From the NCBI GenBank assembly GCA_015350385.1, contig WNKI01000001.1, positions 4,907,026-4,971,025 on the forward strand: a stretch of DNA of 64,000 nt, written 5' to 3'. The notes beneath the pieces are model-generated. The model worked only from the letters and a program-made list of their open reading frames with translations. It had not been told where the DNA came from and did no database searches. The number at the start of each line of letters is the position of its first letter. Within the stretch, counting starts at the first letter, position 1. This stretch comes from Aculops lycopersici (Eukaryota; Arthropoda; Arachnida; Trombidiformes; Eriophyidae). This document shows positions 21,256 to 32,336 of this stretch, one piece after another. The translations under genes and the position numbers were made by a program.

Positions 21256-23232
21256 TTATTCCATGGCCGAGTCTGCACCTATTGCCGATTGCTTTGCTTG
21301 CTCGACTCCATCTGATTCGTCGGCTAGTGATTGCAGATACTCGTCTAAGGTTTCTTTAGCTAATACTCCATAAGAGGCGTTTAGCTCGTCCTCGATCAAG
21401 TCTGCAATAGATTCGAATAGCTCGTCAGACCCATCGTTCGAGTCTTGGGATTGATAGCGCAACTTGTTGGCGATCTCCTCAGTTGCCATGAAAACTAGAG
21501 GCTCTTTCTTCTGCACACCTGAGTCCTGTCCTCTCGGTCCACTAATACCACCCTTGGACTTGTTGACCGACGATTGACTCGCCGGGTTGATTCGTTCCAA
21601 GGGTGAGATTCCTCGTCTGGCTGCACGACCCTTAACGCTCCTAGGTGTCTTCGTGGGCGCAGGCTCATCATCTGAGCTATCATTATTCGCTGCTTGCTTA
21701 CCCTTGTTACCTGGGAGGTATTTCTTCTTGGTGGCCTTCTGCTTAATCTCGCGACCTTGAGTTCCGCCGCCACTCTTTCTACTGCGCGACTTCTTGCCTC
21801 CCTGATCTTCATCCGAATCATCAGGTACCATCACATTCTTTTCTTTCTTCTCCTTCTTATCGCGCTTTGAGCCCTTACCTGATGGCTGAGGCTCATTCTC
21901 TTGATTCTGCTGCTCCTGAGATTCTATTGGTTCGTTCGATTGCTCTAACTCATCTGGTCTCTGACTAGATGTTAGCTTGGATTCATCATTACCACTCTTG
22001 GCACTCTCTTGTTGCACTTGGCCTTCTTGTTCCCCGCTTACTTGTCTCTTCTTCTTCAACTCGCCGCCGAGGAAATAGTTGACCAGATTTCCATTCCTCA
22101 ATTGTTCTTCTGCCTTTCTCTTCATCGTATCCTTGAATGATAGCTTACAAGTGGCAATGAAACCATGGCTAATCACGTTCACCTGATTCAACACAAGACA
22201 AGAAGATGGAAATTGCTCATTCCTCTTGAATATAACTTGAACAAGCATCTCAATATCCTCAGCCTCGATAGAGGGTGGAACTATACTACTTATATCAATC
22301 CATCCGTTGGATACAATAGCATCCTCAACTAGAGACTCTACTTGAGATATCAAATCTGGACTAACATAACAAGACTTAAGTGCGAAACCATCAGGGAACC
22401 TCTTTCTGAGATAGGCTTTGGGCTGCTTGACATCCATCCTAGTTAAAACATCATAACCGATATAAGAGTTGGATCGATAGAACTTTTCAATCCATTCATT
22501 CTGCTCTCTTGAGTAGATTGCTGGAATGTATATGCGATTTTCGATACTAGCATCAACTCGACCATCTTTGATCAAACCATCAACAATAGGAGCAAAGATT
22601 TTCTCTGGAATGCCGAGACGTTTCATGATTGAGGCAATGCTAGTTGGTTTCATAATTGCACTTAGAGTTCCAGCAATAATTGACCTATATCTATCCATAG
22701 TTTCTATTGTATAGTAGGTGTTGTCATCCAAACTGACGACTTTAGTTGCCGTTAATAGTTCTTTGACAATGGTGGAAAGAAACTCAGATGGTAGATCCAA
22801 GCTTTTCGATACCTCGGCTATGCTAATCTGACCGGATATTAGCAAAGTATCTTGGATTTGTTTACCGACAGTTGATTTGTAGGAGTTGTGAATAATTTGG
22901 CCTAAAATGAGTTGATACTCCGGTAATTCACTTGTAAGTTCCTTGGCCAAGAACTCGACATGATTGAAGTCGACATTGAGGACGTTTGCCAAATCGTTGA
23001 TTGCCATTCTACCTCCATTAGCATAAACTTCGTCCTCAATTTCTTTGCGCAGATGTGAGGGAGTTATAAATTCCTTACCATCTCTAGAATAGATTAGGTC
23101 AATCAACTTTTGATCCGTGAGCATCTTGACTAAGTCAATACAATTGCGCTCCGACAATCTTTGCAAGGTGTCGCTAGCTTGGGTTCGCTGAAAATCAGCA
23201 GCCAGCCTCTTGATCTCTTCCCATTCGGACAT
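21256..23232 (-). CDS. UFL1: E3 UFM1-protein ligase 1, C-terminally short
   Basis: 658 residues, single exon. The N-terminus (WEEIKRLAADFQRTQ, RLSERNCIDLV) and the winged-helix repeats up to about residue 390 (ITPSHLRKEIEDE, YSREQNEWIEKF, WIDISSIVPPS) match UFL1, the scaffold that with DDRGK1 directs the ubiquitin-like UFM1 to ER-bound ribosomes. A Lys/Ser/Glu-rich disordered segment (about 395-580) follows, then a short helical piece starting PLVFMATEEI that aligns with the region after the disordered loop in human UFL1. The frame stops about 75 residues later, whereas human UFL1 (about 794 residues) continues for another 200-250. No donor or downstream coding continuation is evident. UFM1-transfer elements are expected in the retained N-terminal part. 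Confidence 0.93.
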   Translation of the reverse strand: MSEWEEIKRLAADFQRTQASDTLQRLSERNCIDLVKMLTDQKLIDLIYSRDGKEFITPSHLRKEIEDEVYANGGRMAINDLANVLNVDFNHVEFLAKELTSELPEYQLILGQIIHNSYKSTVGKQIQDTLLISGQISIAEVSKSLDLPSEFLSTIVKELLTATKVVSLDDNTYYTIETMDRYRSIIAGTLSAIMKPTSIASIMKRLGIPEKIFAPIVDGLIKDGRVDASIENRIYIPAIYSREQNEWIEKFYRSNSYIGYDVLTRMDVKQPKAYLRKRFPDGFALKSCYVSPDLISQVESLVEDAIVSNGWIDISSIVPPSIEAEDIEMLVQVIFKRNEQFPSSCLVLNQVNVISHGFIATCKLSFKDTMKRKAEEQLRNGNLVNYFLGGELKKKRQVSGEQEGQVQQESAKSGNDESKLTSSQRPDELEQSNEPIESQEQQNQENEPQPSGKGSKRDKKEKKEKNVMVPDDSDEDQGGKKSRSRKSGGGTQGREIKQKATKKKYLPGNKGKQAANNDSSDDEPAPTKTPRSVKGRAARRGISPLERINPASQSSVNKSKGGISGPRGQDSGVQKKEPLVFMATEEIANKLRYQSQDSNDGSDELFESIADLIEDELNASYGVLAKETLDEYLQSLADESDGVEQAKQSAIGADSAME

Positions 23233-23434
23233 GTTGTGGCTTTGATGTTAATGCCTTGGTTTTATGTAATAATATGATTTGGTAATATGTATGAGAGAAT
23301 AGAATATTTGGAAATTTACAAGAATCACACTGAAGTTACAACTGGATGTGTTATTTTTATCATGCCACCACCTTGCGTGTAAACACAGCGCATAAGCTCC
23401 CATCGTTCCATCGAGGCAATATTCTCTATCTAAA

Positions 23435-23506
23435 GCGCCCTTGGCCTAATGGTAAGGCGCCAGACTCCTAATCTGGAGATTGCGGGTTCGAGTCCCGCAG
23501 GGCGTA
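23435..23506 (+). tRNA. tRNA-Arg (anticodon CCU)
   Basis: 72 bases fold as a full cloverleaf: acceptor GCGCCCT/AGGGCGT with the G1-U72 pair seen in eukaryotic tRNA-Arg(CCU), D-arm GGCCTAATGG, anticodon stem CCAGA/TCTGG around loop CTCCTAA, and T-arm GCGGGTTCGAGTCCCGC. Internal A and B boxes are canonical. A TTTTT Pol III terminator follows at about 23511. No intron. Confidence 0.97.
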
Positions 23507-24202
23507 CGATTTTTGTCCATTTTCTCAAGAGGCAAAATTAACCTTTGGAGCGTACTATCTTTTGCAAATCTTTACTCTTTGCAATAATACCACATTATAT
23601 ATACTCATTCAATGCCTGACTTGATAGGTGTTGATCAAATCTCAAAATGTTGATGTAGTTTGCGGTCTTTAACATATTCGCGAGCTACTCTATGAACTAG
23701 TATGTGGCAGTTTTGATGGTCATTCATGGACCTGCAAGATCAACCACCTGTTTGCGCTCCTTTGTGTCGCTAATCTATCAGGTCCTATGGCAAAGTTTCT
23801 TTTATTTCAAGAAAATTACTTCTCCTTGATTAAACAGGTCAAAGTCTGGCCAAAAATGAAACGATGACCTCAACAGGTGGATGAGCTAAGATGGATTTAT
23901 CGACGGCAGAAACTAATGGAATGTGTTCCGCCGTCGGCGAAAAGAAATGGGTTAGGAAAGATAGTTTACAGTAGCAACACTTTCGAATAGATCCGAAAAA
24001 ACAAAAAAGAAACTTGGAGATTTGAGTCAAATATTTTGTAAGTTTTTACAATGACTTGAGTCAACTACCGCTTTAGCGTAACTCTTAGCATACAGTATTC
24101 AGTCAAAGCTAGGAGGCTACTGCGGCTTCTTTCTTTCGTTTCCTTTTTAGTTCATTTGATACGAAATGAGGAAAGGATGTTCGCCTAGCTTTCATCAAGT
24201 GG
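23507..24202. other. Intergenic, RBM39 3' flank
   Basis: Between tRNA-Arg and the RBM39-like stop. No gene and no sequence resembling the missing third RRM of RBM39 was seen on the minus strand. Confidence 0.5.
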
Positions 24203-26134
24203 CTAGTGGCCGGCTAACTCGAACAAGTTTGTCGTTACATCACGCGACAGCCTACCTGATGAATCCGTCGCTTGGTGACCGCTGCCGCCGCCACCTGTCC
24301 GCTCGCTTTTATCCGTCGACTTGCTAACTCTGATAGCCTTACCTCCCAACTCAAGACCATCGAGTGACTGTACCGCTAGCTGGCCATCGTCAATGTTGGC
24401 GTAGGTGATAAATGCATAACCTTTCGAAGCGTTAGTCACTCGATCCTTGATTAGCTCTAGCCTTATGATTGGCCCAAAGGGTTCAAAGACAGATCTTAGC
24501 ATTTCGTCAGTTATGCCTAAATGCAAGGCGCCCACGTAAATCCTGTAACTATTTGGTGGAAGATTGGAACCCCGAGAGCCACCTCCACCACCACTAGGGT
24601 GCTGTTGGTGGTGTTGGTGTGGATCACGATAAGTACTATTGGAACCATTGCCGTAGTGACGGTGCGATGACGAGCGGTCGCTCGAAGTAGCTGCCGGCCA
24701 AAGGTGGTCCGATCGACTTTTGTCTGCCGATTGAATCACCATAGGGGCTCCCATAAACTCCTGTCCATTCATGGCGAAAGCTTTAGAAGCGGAACTTGTA
24801 TCCTCAAACTCAATGTAGGCTATGCCTTTGTGCCTCCTAGTCTTGCTGTCCATGATTAATCTTACTTCCTTAACGTGACCAACGGTGCTAAAGAAATCCT
24901 CCAAATCTCGCTGACTAACTCGAGGATTTAGTTGCATGATTAGAATAGTGCGCGAGTTGCGCTTTGTCATTGGAGATCGTGATCTATTTGAGGATCTACT
25001 TCTATCGTCGCGATAACGGTGATCACGATGCGAGGATCTCGGCGACCTGGATCGGCGGCTATCGCGATAATCATGGCGCCGCCTCGAGCGGCTATCGTAA
25101 TCTCTATCCTGGTACTTGTTGCCTGCTACACCACCATCATCAACGTCATCTTCATCCCCAGAATAGTGACCATCACGCCGCCGGTTAGAGGATCTATGCG
25201 ACGACGACCTATGACCTCGTCGATCTTTATCATCGCGACTGGATTTACCCCGCCGATCTCGGGTAGAATTGTCACGAGACTCTCCGCGCCTATGCCTCCT
25301 GGACGACGACGAGCTTGATCTCTCGCGACTTCCGTGCCGATGACTTCTGTGCCTATCAGCCGATCCTTTTCCATCATTTATATTGACATCCTCATCGTTG
25401 TGATGGCGACGATGGTGGTGGTGCCTCCTATCGCGATGCTTGTCACTGGAATCCTCATCTAAATCTTGGCGACTGTCAACTCGATTCCTGGTCGATAAAT
25501 CATCAACATTGAGTGCGTTATTGTCTCTCGCTGGCTCCTGAATTTTTGGGTTATTGGAATCATTATTGTGATTGTCGTTAGAGGGTGAGTAATCTTTAGA
25601 AAACTCGTTTAAATTCGAACTCTCGTCAACAGATCTATTCTCGCCGCCTTGGCTACTGTCACCCGGGTCCGGACCAGCAACCATGCGCCAAACATTCCTT
25701 GGCCTATCATTTGGGTCCAGCAACTCGGCTACATAGTCATCCGTTGAACTAGCATTACTTTGTGCATCTAAATCCTGATCATGTCCATGACCAACCTTAA
25801 ACTTTAAGTCGTTGCGCACAATTCTTTCGGGAAAATTTCTCTGTGGCATTCTATTTGAGTTTGCTATTGTGATTGATGTTGTTGGAGGCGAAAGATTTGA
25901 GTCGGTTACTTCGTCTTGGCTCGTCTTTTCTTTGTTTTCTATCTTAGCAATAACACTTCTATCATTAGCATCAGTAGAATTAGATCCACTGAATTTAGCA
26001 GCGTTTTCATTAGTATTATCATTAAAATCCCTATTAGAATCACTCACATTTTGACCTCCATCCTCATCATTAGCATTATCAGCTTGCTTTGAAGCTTTTG
26101 CGTGGGCTAGTAGGAGATCACCGAGACTGTTCAT
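24203..26134 (-). CDS. RBM39: RBM39/CAPER-like SR-type splicing factor, lacking the third RRM
   Basis: 643 residues, single exon. Residues 1-230 are acidic and Asn/Asp-rich; 230-390 form an Arg/Ser/His/Asp-rich RS domain (RSRSSNRSRSP, with His runs); RRM1 is at about 393-468 (RNP2 ILIMQL, RNP1 KGIAYIEF, and DLEDFFSTVGHVKEVR as in RBM39); RRM2 at about 529-604 (RNP2 IYVGAL, RNP1 KGYAFITY). RBM39 is a nuclear U2AF-related splicing factor and transcription coactivator. Its usual C-terminal U2AF-homology motif, which binds SF3B1 tryptophan motifs, is absent: the frame ends about 40 residues after RRM2. A donor-like CAG|GTAGGC sits 16 codons before the stop, so a spliced extension cannot be fully excluded, but no matching exon is visible downstream. 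Confidence 0.9.
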   Translation of the reverse strand: MNSLGDLLLAHAKASKQADNANDEDGGQNVSDSNRDFNDNTNENAAKFSGSNSTDANDRSVIAKIENKEKTSQDEVTDSNLSPPTTSITIANSNRMPQRNFPERIVRNDLKFKVGHGHDQDLDAQSNASSTDDYVAELLDPNDRPRNVWRMVAGPDPGDSSQGGENRSVDESSNLNEFSKDYSPSNDNHNNDSNNPKIQEPARDNNALNVDDLSTRNRVDSRQDLDEDSSDKHRDRRHHHHRRHHNDEDVNINDGKGSADRHRSHRHGSRERSSSSSSRRHRRGESRDNSTRDRRGKSSRDDKDRRGHRSSSHRSSNRRRDGHYSGDEDDVDDGGVAGNKYQDRDYDSRSRRRHDYRDSRRSRSPRSSHRDHRYRDDRSRSSNRSRSPMTKRNSRTILIMQLNPRVSQRDLEDFFSTVGHVKEVRLIMDSKTRRHKGIAYIEFEDTSSASKAFAMNGQEFMGAPMVIQSADKSRSDHLWPAATSSDRSSSHRHYGNGSNSTYRDPHQHHQQHPSGGGGGSRGSNLPPNSYRIYVGALHLGITDEMLRSVFEPFGPIIRLELIKDRVTNASKGYAFITYANIDDGQLAVQSLDGLELGGKAIRVSKSTDKSERTGGGGSGHQATDSSGRLSRDVTTNLFELAGH

Positions 26135-26623
26135 TTTAGTGGTGATTTAAAGGGAATCCTCTGGATAGTAATGAAACCTATATATTTCCTCTTATTGATC
26201 TCATAAGTTGTTTGCGAAACCTAAATTTGATTATTTATGTGTCAATTTTTTTGTTAAATGAGTGAAATAAGAATGGGGTTTGTTTTATTAGTAATATGAT
26301 TTATAAACATAGAGTTTAAGATTGTCTTGGATATAAAGATACAATAATCCTCATAAATTAGCAATAGGCGATCTTATTTTTGTATCATTCCTTCCTTTTC
26401 TAATAAATAGATGTATCCTTGTTTCGTTTAAAAACAAGCGCTGGCTTTCCCAATGGATTGCAAACAGAAAATATTGCATAGAGTTGAATGAGCATGAGAA
26501 AGGGGAAGAGAGCGAGAGGAAAAAATGCGCGCATTGGCCAAGAGTCGAACCTAGACAAAAATGAATTAAAGTAGATAAGATTTAGTTTCAAATTAAGATT
26601 TTACTTTTAATTCAATGAGTCAT
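26135..26623. other. Intergenic, SCCPDH 3' flank and RBM39 promoter
   Basis: AT-rich. No AATAAA right after the SCCPDH stop; ATTAAA (plus-strand TTTAAT at about 26607-26612) is the nearest poly(A)-like hexamer. No gene seen. Confidence 0.45.
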
Positions 26624-28471
26624 CTAGGCCTTTTTAAGAACCTCGAACTTGATATTTCGACGCCTCAGCTGGTAGATGATATTCGTCTCTAAGAAGGCAG
26701 CTCCTGGGGTTATAACACCACCACCCTGAGGCATATGGTCCATTTCCACAATGACCGCAAGTGCTGCTTGGACGGCAAACGTGGCGGTGGCCACATGATT
26801 TGGTTCCGGTCCCACGACACGTGAAATCAAGATCAGGTCTTGTTTTCGTTTTAGATGTCGATCTCTCTCTTCCATTGGATCACCTGCCTCTTCCCCCGGG
26901 ATTCCATAGACGAGGAACGTTTGACAAAACTTAATATGCGCCAGCGAGTCTCTGTCCAAATTGCTATTACCACCTGTCTTGCCACTTGACGATGAGGAAA
27001 CGGAGCTTACGTTTCCAAAGCTGAAGATGGCGGGAAAAAGTTTCATCAATCGTCTCAAAGGTGAAAATTTAACCAGTATGTTAAATACAAACATCCAAAT
27101 TAGAAATATAACAACATCACTGAGTGCCTTCATTGATAGGAAACTCGTGCATCTAATTGGACGCCATCCATCGACTGATTGCAAGTCCGGCTTTCGAAGT
27201 TCATAATTGTTCATCTCGCCTCTGATTAGCTGCGATTCTTCACTTGTCACACCATCCATTGGAAAGCAATACCCTTTTCCTGCCTGATCGATGCCTCTCA
27301 ATAATTGGAGCCAAGCAAATGAGTTCCTATTTCGTAGTTCAATCACATCCCTAACCAACGATTGTGTATCTTTTCGTAGCAAGACCCTTCTATTACTCGA
27401 TTCGCCCCCGTCGCCACAGCTATCCGTATCATTGTTCAAATTCTTCGATGTCCTACTACCATTACTATTGCTACGTGACGAAAAATCTTTTATCCCTCGC
27501 TCGGCGAGAAACGACGACCACATACCTGGCGAGATGATGCCAATTCGTTTCATCGAACCGGCCGACTCATTACCGCTGCCACCTGTCCTTCGAGCTAACG
27601 CTTTTGTGTCGCTTAAATTTAGAATTATCTTAACTTCATCAATCTTCCCATCAACCACCTGTTTAACAAAATTTAATCCAATCTCAGCTGACATGGACTG
27701 AAAGCCGCAGCCATTTATAATATAAACTCCGCGTCTCTGTGCTAAATCGTGATAGTTGCGCCTCGTTTGCTCGATAAAACTTGAAGTCTCGTGGCAAAGA
27801 TCAATGTAATGAGTGTTGTTTTCCAAACAAGCCTTTATGACGATCTCGCCCCCGTTTGTTGAGTACGGGCCAGCGCAATTGATTACCAAGTTTGTCTTTG
27901 AACACATATCAAGAAGAGATTTATGGTGATTGAGATCAGCTAGAACAATGGGCACCTGATTTGACAGCCCCTTTATGCCAGTACTAAGTTCAGCTTGGCA
28001 AAGAATTTCACTTAACTTCACAGCCGACCTCCCTGCTACGGCCCATCTAATGCTGTCCATATGACGTGGCACCGAAAGCCGTCTAAGTGGCGGAGTTGAT
28101 ATGGTGGCTGCTCTTGACGTCTGTTGATGATGATCTTTTATGATTTGATCAGAACTTGGTGATGATTGTGTAGAATCATTATGGTGGCTGCTGTAATATT
28201 TGTCCACAACCAAAGCCAACTCCTCGACCAGAAACTTGCCCACCGAACTGGAGGCTGCGAAGATAATCACATCATATGGCCTCTTGGTCGCAATACTACT
28301 GCTACTTGTTGGCTGACTTGTGATTGTTAGCTGATTTGGTGACGAGGATTTTGTGTTGACATCTTGAGATTTTCGATTTGTTAGTTCCATGTTGTTGCTT
28401 TCATTTTGCGTTAGATTTGTGGTGATCTTGGGCAACAAGTTGCTGGTCTTGACACCACTTTGATTGGGCAT
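26624..28471 (-). CDS. SCCPDH: Saccharopine dehydrogenase-like oxidoreductase
   Basis: First ATG at 28471 gives 615 residues, single exon. About 65 residues of Asn/Thr/Ser-rich leader precede a Rossmann start (YDVIIFAASSSVGKFLVEEL), followed by the family motifs VINCAGPYSTNGG, HYIDLCHETSF-like DLCHETSSF, and IINGCGFQSMSAEIG. A hydrophobic segment around 440-465 and the C-terminal GGVITPGAAFLET complete a normal SCCPDH fold. Three Ser/Asn-rich insertions make it longer than the roughly 430-residue human protein. SCCPDH is found on lipid droplets and mitochondria; its substrate is not established, and it should not be read as the lysine-degrading enzyme. Confidence 0.92.
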   Translation of the reverse strand: MPNQSGVKTSNLLPKITTNLTQNESNNMELTNRKSQDVNTKSSSPNQLTITSQPTSSSSIATKRPYDVIIFAASSSVGKFLVEELALVVDKYYSSHHNDSTQSSPSSDQIIKDHHQQTSRAATISTPPLRRLSVPRHMDSIRWAVAGRSAVKLSEILCQAELSTGIKGLSNQVPIVLADLNHHKSLLDMCSKTNLVINCAGPYSTNGGEIVIKACLENNTHYIDLCHETSSFIEQTRRNYHDLAQRRGVYIINGCGFQSMSAEIGLNFVKQVVDGKIDEVKIILNLSDTKALARRTGGSGNESAGSMKRIGIISPGMWSSFLAERGIKDFSSRSNSNGSRTSKNLNNDTDSCGDGGESSNRRVLLRKDTQSLVRDVIELRNRNSFAWLQLLRGIDQAGKGYCFPMDGVTSEESQLIRGEMNNYELRKPDLQSVDGWRPIRCTSFLSMKALSDVVIFLIWMFVFNILVKFSPLRRLMKLFPAIFSFGNVSSVSSSSSGKTGGNSNLDRDSLAHIKFCQTFLVYGIPGEEAGDPMEERDRHLKRKQDLILISRVVGPEPNHVATATFAVQAALAVIVEMDHMPQGGGVITPGAAFLETNIIYQLRRRNIKFEVLKKA

Positions 28472-29427
28472 TTTTAGCACCAGGTTGCTTTGAATCGAAT
28501 ATTGTTGTTGTTATTCAATGGATTATAGAGATCGACAGCGAGGAAATGATATCCAGAACCAAAACAAACAAAAATTTAGAGAAATTTAGATTGAAGGAAT
28601 TGATAAGAGCAAACACTTTCTACACTTGCAATCTGCAACCAACATGATGTGAAGAGCAAGTGGGCTGCTTGCACTTGACGCACGCGGCGCTTTAGTGGTG
28701 CACTTGAAACTTACAAGTCCATTGGGTTAGTGAGGAGATGGGGAATAAATCTCCTGGACGAAAGAGCTTGCAAATTCATTAGCAAGTATGAGGCAACAAA
28801 ACTTGTAATGTCCTCATGGACTTTTGAAGGGGTCGTCGTCGCCGTGAGGGGAACCCAGCTCGGTGGTGACGCCTCTTTTGACTTACAAGTCGACGAGCGA
28901 CTTGTTTCTGCTTCATCTCGGTAGCAGTGCTGCTGAAGGAAGACGTGAGTCTCCAGGTGATGCAATTACCTATGCAAAGTTTACAGCTCGCATGCTCGGG
29001 GTAATAGTGAAAGTTCATCTGCGGCGGTAGCAACAGCAGCAACCTGTTGTTGTAGACGATGAAGCTCGTGCGCACAAACGCTCCCACCTGTCGGTCGGGT
29101 TTCTCCTGACGCGTTTCTCTCTCGCTCTCACTGCCTATTGCAAGAGTCTAATCGCCAAATGGCGAGAGAGAATGAGAGGAAGTAACGGTAACTCGCGCAG
29201 ATACTATACTCTGATTCGCCGCCAGCAGGTGGCAGGTCCGGGGCTCAGATGAGCGGGCGAACAATCAAAAGATTACAATGGCCAGGTGATTCATATTTTG
29301 TGTCTAGCAATCGCTCATCTACCTGGACACTGGATCTAGCTAAAGCTAGTGGCTAGTCGCTGGGCAGCTGCTTCTCTTTTTTCATATTCCAAGCACCACC
29401 GCTAGCAATGCGAAAGAGGGAGAGAAA

Positions 29428-29444
29428 GAGAGAGAGAGAGAGAG
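29428..29444. repeat. (AG)n tract
   Basis: A run of AG dinucleotides inside a longer purine-rich stretch (29411-29444). GAGA-like tracts are common in arthropod promoters; a role here is inference. Confidence 0.8.
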
Positions 29445-31910
29445 CAGAACATTTGAATGCCTTATGGCAAGCAGGTCAACTAGGCAGCCTCCATTAGGTT
29501 TGATGCCCTATCGGCTCGTCAGTTGGTCAGCTTTTGTCCAGTGTAGTTGCGCAATATTTGCAAGTTTGGGCGTGGCGGCCGCAACAAACCTACAAACCAA
29601 TGCATTATCGTCGAGGTAGAGAGAGAGAGAGTTTGTCTGGCACCGAAAAAAAGAATACCGACTCTTTAGTTTAGCGGACGAGATTTAAATCATAATCATC
29701 ATCATCAGCGATTCAGTTGTTTGTTGGACAACAAACTTGCTAGGTCCAGCTCCAATGGTATAGCGCCAGCTAAAACTGGGGCCAAAGTCGATAGGCGGCA
29801 CTCGAGTATTTTGTCGTCGTGGTCGTGAGAGTCCCTTTGCAACAGAAACGCTCACACGCGCTCGCTACTCGGCAGGCATAAATTGGGTCACCTGGCGGCC
29901 GCTCGGCAATCGTCGTCGTCGTTCTATGTCGTTTTTGTGGCCGTTGCCACTGGCACTGCCACGGCCGCCAGCACTGATGCCTCTTTGAACTCCAGTCCCC
30001 CGCCCATGCAACTTTTGGTTATGAAGCGCCACTACGATGCGGACTAGCTTAAGCCAACAAGGTCGCCTCCTCTAAGCTGATCGGAGTTTCTTTCATGACT
30101 TGATGTTTTTTAGACTGAATTTGATGCCCTGATCACAGAAATAATGTTTATTTTTTCCGAATTATTCATTGTTCTTGAGATATACGCCATCGAGATCGAT
30201 GATTTCTCAAAAAACGTGGAACCAAACGTGCGCGCCAATTCCAATGGCAAACTTCGATATTCGATCAGCTCATCAAGCTGATTCCAGCGGCATTTAATTT
30301 ATACATCCCAAGATGAGTTAGTTACCTTGTAAACTAATTGCTAGCGTCGGGTCAACGTGAGGCAGCATCTTTGCCGCTACTTTTGCTCCTACTCTCGATG
30401 CCAAAGTTGGTTAGCCACATGAGAGCTCAAGCTCCCTCGCGAAAATCGAGGGAAATCTAAACGATTTGCAATGTGTGCGGAGTATCTCTTTCAGGTTGCG
30501 CAGTGAGCCTTACTATATCCGCGCGCCTCATTATGTTGCGTAACATCAATGTCCCCGCCGATTTGTTTGTTGTTGTTGTTGTGGCTCATCAGCAGTCTAG
30601 CTCCTCTCTAGCTGGCTACAGATTCGAGCATGCCAAGTTTCCATCGGCATCATTAGCTTAGTTTAGTAGTAAAGTTAGTTTTGACTCGCTATGGTTCCGA
30701 GCTGGAAACTTGAAATAAGTAAATCGAAAGTTTCCAGCGACTAGAAAATCATCATTCCGACGAGATGGAAGCGAGTGATTTGTTGGCGATGGCAACTGAA
30801 ATTTTGCCTCTGGTGTTATGATAACCGTATAGTATCAGCCAGTTTCCTGTCTGTCTACCTGTCTCTCAATGTTTGTTTGGTTTATTGTTTGTTTTCTCCC
30901 AACTCTCCTCTTGTGGCAAACTAACTCAAACATAAACGAAAGGGAAGTAGAAATAGATATAGAAATAGAATAGATAGACTGGCCAGCGCTTTGTGGCCAG
31001 TGTATTCATGAAGCGGGCTCAAGTGGCTCGCTGATGTTTCCCTCCACCAGCCTCTTTGCTAATTCAAGTTAATATTTATAATGACACTCACCCTAAGCAC
31101 CACCACGACGACAACAACTATTCCACCATGCGAATGGGAAGAGGTAGGGAGATAGAGACACGCCAGGTAAGGGAGACGAAAAATGAAATGAATCCAACTG
31201 GAGCAAAGGTAACACGCGATCACCTGAAGCAGACTCGAAAAAAATGCCGTCTAACGACTGACTTCAGCGGAAGTCAGTTGGCCATTTAGCGAGCTGTCAC
31301 TCGCTTACGGCGTCTACCTTGTAGATGGCATCAATGGAATAAAACAAAAGAAAATAAAATAGCACAAACCCAGCGTCCATAGTTAGATATATTTATCCAT
31401 CTCCCTTGGCTAACCAATCAAAAGCGCAACTCCAAGTTTGCAGAGGCGCGTGCAAGTCGCAAGTCGCGAGCTTGGTCTCGCTCGTTTAAAAGTTTTCACC
31501 ATCTCGGCTCTTAAGGTTGGCAAACTTTTGTTGCTATTTACGCGATTTTTGCTCTGCGCCTTACACTACTGCTACTGCTGTCACTGGTATAAGCAGGTGC
31601 GCAGTTTCCAAATTTATATCATCTAGCTAACTACTCAACTTAACTGCTTGCAAGATGTGTAATAAAACAACAAACTTGACTGAAGCCAGGTGAACGAGGG
31701 CGGCAACACGAGCCCTACCTTCGCGTTGCCCAACTCGGCGGCCTCGTGCACACACGTTTCCATGTGTGAGAGCGCCGCCGCTGCTTGCAAGCGGGCCGAT
31801 CGACGCCCGCGCTGCGCTCGCTGCCGCGGATGTCGTTCATTCAAGTGCAAAGCGGCAATGGAGCGAATAAAAAACCTGAAGCTTTTTTCTCTCACTCGCG
31901 GAGGCAGTAG

Positions 31911-31937
31911 CAGCAGCAGCAGCAGCAGCAGCAGCAG
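31911..31937. repeat. (CAG)9 microsatellite
   Basis: Nine perfect CAG units, 400 bases upstream of the UGCG start; not in a supported gene. Confidence 0.95.
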
Positions 31938-32336
31938 TGGTGCCTAAACAAAACGCACGCACGCACTAGACGACAAAGCGACATTATAGAACGTGCATTG
32001 AACGCAACACATTCGAATCCGCAAATCGAAAGCAGAGTCACTCTAACAAGTTGCATCGATAGCAACAGCAGCATTGGCACCGACGCTAGGGCTTCGCTCC
32101 AGCTCATCGCCACCTTTACATTGGCCCGCTCGCTCTCGTGTTGGTTTGTGTCAACATAAGCATCAACATCATGATCTCAGATAATATCTAGTCAAAACAA
32201 ATCACTTGTATCATATGTACAATACACTATATTATTACAATTATACTTGAAGAACTAGTAACTGGAGAGAACGAGTCTCAGGGAATAGAGCGTCGAGATC
32301 CTAAAGAGAGAAGAATAACCAAAAGCAAGACCAAAA

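Larger units (their letters stand above)
28472..32336. other. 3.9-kb divergent region between SCCPDH and UGCG
   Basis: Should contain the promoters of both flanking genes. A CAG repeat and a GA repeat are listed separately. Splice-donor-like GTAAGT (minus strand, near 28710) could end a non-coding 5' exon of SCCPDH. Several short frames exist but are compositionally biased and show no domain. GA/CT tracts recur near 29160, 29430 and 29620, and AT-rich sequence near 32190-32245 precedes UGCG. No RNA gene was recognised. Confidence 0.45.

Noticed and set aside
26530..26560. tRNA-like B-box (GAGTCGAACC, minus strand)
   Set aside because: No matching acceptor, D or anticodon stem around it.
31690..31947. 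85-codon plus frame with Cys/Arg-rich and poly-Ser parts upstream of UGCG
   Set aside because: The poly-Ser is the CAG repeat read in another frame; no domain, no conserved pattern, and an overlapping minus frame is equally open.
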